Shown here one piece after another: positions 60,790-64,000 of a DNA stretch of 64,000 nucleotides. The notes below the pieces were generated by a model, which saw nothing but the letters and a program-made list of their open reading frames with translations, was not told where the DNA came from and did no database searches. The stretch's first letter is position 1. The number at the start of each line of letters is the position of its first letter. This DNA comes from Prorocentrum cordatum (lineage: Eukaryota; Sar; Dinophyceae; Prorocentrales; Prorocentraceae): contig CAUYUJ010015294.1 of assembly GCA_963575745.1 (NCBI GenBank), positions 415,001-479,000 on the forward strand, given 5' to 3'. The position numbers were made by a program, and so were the translations under genes.

Positions 60790-62765
60790 GTGACCTGTGG
60801 GACCTGCGGGACCTGTGGAACCTGCCGGAATTGGGAGAAATGTTGGGAGCGTGAGCCCTGTGGAACTTGTGGGAGCTGTGCGGGCTGCGGTAGCTGTGGG
60901 ACCTGAGGGACCTGCGAGACCTGTGGGACCCTTGGGACCTGTGGGACGCGTGGGCCTGGTGGGACCTGTGGGGCCTTCGAAATTGCAAAACTTGTCGTCC
61001 CTGCGAGACCTGTGGGACCTGTGGGACCTGCGGGGCTTGCGCCACCTGCGACACCTGCCTGACCTGTCGGACCTGTAGGACCTGAGGGACTCGTAGGACC
61101 TGTGGGACCTGCAGGACCTGCGATACCAGTGGGACCTGTGGCGCCTGTGGCACCTGTAGGCCCCGTGGGACCTGCGGAACTTGCGGGGCCTGCGGGACCG
61201 GCGCGACATGTGGGACCTGTGGGACCTGTGGGACCGGAGGGGCTGGGTGGACCTGTGGGGCCTGTGGGACCTGTAGGGCCTGAGGGGCCTGTGGGGCATG
61301 CGTCGCCTGTGGGACGTGTGGGACATGCGGGACCTGCGCGACCTGCGAAACCTGTGGGACCTGCGGGTCCTGCGGAACCTGCGGGACCTGCGGACCCCGT
61401 GGCCCTTGTAGGACCTGTAAGCCCTATCGGGCCTGTGGGACCTGTGGGGCCTTCGGGGCATGTGGGACCTGGGGGGACTGGGACTTGCGGGGCCTGCGGG
61501 ACTTGCCAGACCTACGAGGCCTGCGGGGCTTGCGGGACTTGTAGGACCTGTGGGACATGTGGGGCATGTGGGACTTGTGGGACATGTGGGATATGCTGGG
61601 CCTGCGGGATTTGTGGGACCTGCGCGACCTGCGGGACTTGTGGGACTCGTGGGACCTGTGCTGGCGGCGGGACCTGTCGGACCTGCGGGACCTGTGGGAC
61701 CCGGGGGGCCTGTGGGACCTGTGGGACCTGAGGGACCTGGGAGACCTGCGGAACCTGTGGGACCTGTGAGAGCTGCGGGACCTGCGGGACATGTGCGACC
61801 GGTGGACCTGCGAGAACCTGTGAAACCTGTGGGGTCATTCATACCTGTGGGACCTGTGGCACCTGCGGACCTGCGGGACCTGCGGGTCCTGTGGGACCTG
61901 TTGGACCTATGGGTCCTCTGGGACCTACGGGACCTGTGGGAATTGCGGGACATGCGGGACCTGCGAGACCTTTAAAACCTGTAAGACCCGTGGGGCCTGC
62001 GGAACCTGTGGGACGTGCGGGACCTGCATGTGGGACCTGTGGGACCTGCGGGGCCTGCGGGGCCTATGGAGTATGCGGGACTGGCGGGTCCTGCGCGACC
62101 TGCGAGACCTGTGGGACCTACGGACCCTGTGGATCCTGTGGGGCCTGCGGGACCTGTGGGGCTTGTGGGACCTGTAGGACCTGTGGGACCTGTGGGACCC
62201 AGTGGGACCTGCGGGACCTGCGGGGCCTGCGGGGCCTGCGGGACCTGCGAGACCTGCGCGACACGCGGGACCTGCGGAACCTGCGGAACCTATGGGACAT
62301 GTGAAACATGTGGGACCTGTGGGGCCTGTGGGACCTGTGGGGCCCGCGAGGCCTGTGGGACCCTTGGGACCTGTGGGACGCGTGGGACCTGTAGGACCTG
62401 CGACACCTGTGGGACCTTTGGCACCTTCTTTGCGACTTGTGGGTCCTGTGGGACCTGTAAGACCTGTAGGACCTGTGGGACCTGTGGGACCTGCGGGACC
62501 TGTGACACCTGCAAGACCTTGGGACCGGTGGGATCTGTTGGGCCTGAGGGACCTGTGGGACCTGTGGGACCTGCGGGACCTGCGGGACCTCCGGGACCTG
62601 TGGCACCTGTGGCACCTGTGCGGCCTGTGGGACCTGCGGGACCTGCGGGACCTGCGGGACCGGCGAGACCTTCGAGACCTGCGGGACCCGTGGGACCTAT
62701 GGGACCTGTGGGACATCTGGGACACGTGGGACCTGTGGAACCTGTGGGACCTGTGACCGCCGAGG
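60790..62765 (+). repeat. 2-kb nonanucleotide satellite GGGACCTGT
   Basis: More than 200 diverged 9-bp units. Because 9 is a multiple of 3 every frame stays open for long stretches: plus-strand frames read GPV/GPA, GTC or DLW/DLR triplets, minus-strand frames GPT, RSH or QVP. The Gly-Pro-x frames look like collagen, but all frames are equally conserved, so I treat it as a satellite. Confidence 0.85.
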
Positions 62766-62802
62766 ACCCAAGTAAGGCCCTGAATTCTGGGACCGCCAGG
62801 CA

Positions 62803-62825
62803 CCCAAGTAAGGACCTTACTTGGG
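62803..62825. repeat. Perfect 23-bp palindrome (11-bp arms)
   Basis: CCCAAGTAAGG, one A, then CCTTACTTGGG. The arm also appears at 62767-62777 (CCCAAGTAAGG), so the palindrome follows a direct copy of its left arm. It lies just after the 9-bp satellite. Confidence 0.85.
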
Positions 62826-63119
62826 ACCCCGGGAATTCCTTATTAAATTTGGTGGATCGACAGATGTCTCGCACTTTGGGACCATCGAGGCCCCCCGGGG
62901 GGCATTTATTAAGGAACCAGAAGTTTCCTTACGTCCACCATGTTTTCTTGGAGCGGAAAGACCCAAAGTTCAAACGTCCCGGCGTGGCCGTCGGAGGCCC
63001 CCAACCAGCCACCCAGCTTGGAAACGCGCGGCAAATGTTTCGCCGAGGCTGAACGCGACTCTGCTGCCGTCGCCACCGTAGCTGCACTGCATCCGGTGAT
63101 CCACTGGCCTCAGGGCCCC

Positions 63120-63860
63120 GAAGAGTAAGCCTCCTAGCGGTGTCCTGACGACCTCCTGGAATCTGGGGGGAGACCGCCGGGGGACCTCCCCTGGTCCTCT
63201 TGGGGGCCTCCCGCAAACTTCCAGAAGGGGGCTGGGAGGTCTCCCAGAAGTTTTTTCTGGTCCTTGCAAGCCCGCTGGGAATCCTCCCCGAGGACCAGGG
63301 TCCGGGAGCCTCCCCCAGACCTCGAAATCTGGCAGGGTTCCCTCCAAGGGGAAACTTCCGGGGAGACCAGGGGAGGCCCCCTGGAACCCCCCCCTGGTCC
63401 TCCCGGGCCGCTGGGGGGAAACTTGGTGGAGGACCAGGTGAGGTCTCCTGGAAGCTTCCCCTGGTCCCCCCGAAAGCCTCCCACAGGAGACCCCCCCCCT
63501 GCGGGAACTCTCATCGGAGGCTTCCAGGTGAACCAGGGGAAGCCTCCCAGAGACCTCCCCTGGTCGTCCCGGAAGCCTGGGGGAGGCCTCGCCTGGTGCT
63601 CCCAGGGGCCGTGGGAAGCCTTTCGCCACACCTTGTGGAAACCAAGGGAAGCCTCCGGAAGGCCTCCCCAAGCCCTCGGGGGGATCAGGCGGAGGTCTCC
63701 AGGAGAACCAGAGGAAGTCTGGTGGAGGTCCCCTCCACCTCGCCGGAGGAGGGCCCGCTGGGAGGTCTGGTCGACGTGGAAGGTGGGCATCCCACCAGAC
63801 CTGTTGGAGGTGGAAGGGAGGTCTGGTACCAGACCTAGTGGGGTTGGGGGTAACTGAAGA
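63120..63860 (+). repeat. Degenerate CCTCCCCTGGTCCTCC minisatellite
   Basis: CCCCTGGTCC and GGAAGCCTCC/GGGAGACC words recur every 30-60 bp through the segment on the plus strand. Open frames on both strands are Pro/Gly-rich and follow the repeat. The stretch 62830-63119 has no recognised gene. Confidence 0.6.
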
Positions 63861-63884
63861 CCCAACCCAGGCAAAGCAAGAAAA

Positions 63885-64000
63885 CCAGCATGGAGGCGAA
63901 CGCGGCCCAAGACGGCACCAAGATACCCCCTAGGCAACTCACGACGGCCCAAGAGGGCCCCTAATGTCCCAGGTAGCCCCATATACGACTCAAGAGTGTC
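63885..64000 (+). repeat. Start of another CCCAAGAGG-type array
   Basis: GCCCAAGACGGC, CCCAAGAGGGCCCC and similar words run to the window edge. Confidence 0.65.

Noticed and set aside
60790-62765. Long collagen-like reading frames on both strands
   Set aside because: All frames are kept open by the 9-bp unit; there is no sign that one frame is favoured, so not called as genes.

Overview
The window looks like nuclear DNA of a core dinoflagellate; the genus cannot be told from sequence alone. The reasons are: GC-rich, repeat-saturated sequence with almost no compact host genes; long, frameshift-broken retroelements of kinds I associate with dinoflagellate genomes (a LINE with EEP endonuclease, RT and RNase H; a tyrosine-recombinase retroelement with a methyltransferase; a very long Ty1/copia element); and a sequence close to the dinoflagellate spliced leader inside the copia LTR. 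I see no rRNA, tRNA, CRISPR array or bacterial-style operon. The three big elements are coded on the minus strand.

Layout. 1-1.3 kb: possible host exons (minus strand). 1.5-8.5 kb: simple repeats and dispersed arrays built on CCCAAGAGGCC-type words, with ~428-bp higher-order units at 2.6-4.4 kb. 8.5-14.9 kb: a LINE (ORF1, endonuclease, RT, zinc finger, RNase H), flanked on both sides by (GGA)n. 15-27.5 kb: tandem repeats (GGA, pentanucleotide GCTNN, ~105-bp, 15-bp, 24-bp and ~75-bp units, a 290-bp tandem duplication, a 1.14-kb direct duplication). 27.6-28.9 kb: the CCCAAGAGG-type array in opposite orientation, cut by the next element. 28.9-35.3 kb: a tyrosine-recombinase retroelement with split direct repeats and Gag-like, RT/RNase H/recombinase and methyltransferase parts. 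35.3-38.7 kb: array, a coding-like dispersed module, simple repeats. 38.7-54.9 kb: a 16.2-kb Ty1/copia element with 262-bp LTRs. 54.9-64 kb: more arrays, A-rich and T-rich tracts, ~30-bp tandem repeats, a 0.9-kb CA/CG alternating tract and a 2-kb nonanucleotide satellite that reads as collagen-like in several frames.

The copia element is the most interesting object. Beside Gag, protease, integrase, RT and RNase H it carries a KptA/Tpt1-like RNA 2'-phosphotransferase domain, a RING-H2 finger and a degenerate methyltransferase-like domain. It is also sprinkled with at least 30 perfect copies (plus about 7 imperfect) of a tiny hairpin which on the coding strand is GCnnG-[GNRA-type loop]-CnnGC, with the two inner base pairs covarying. 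Copies lie in all three codon phases and in the non-coding 3' region, so the constraint is probably on nucleic-acid structure rather than protein. Its LTR holds a TATA-like box about 25-30 nt upstream of a spliced-leader-like sequence.

Many reading-frame breaks in the LINE and copia elements fall exactly at homopolymer runs, so these elements may be more intact than the sequence suggests.
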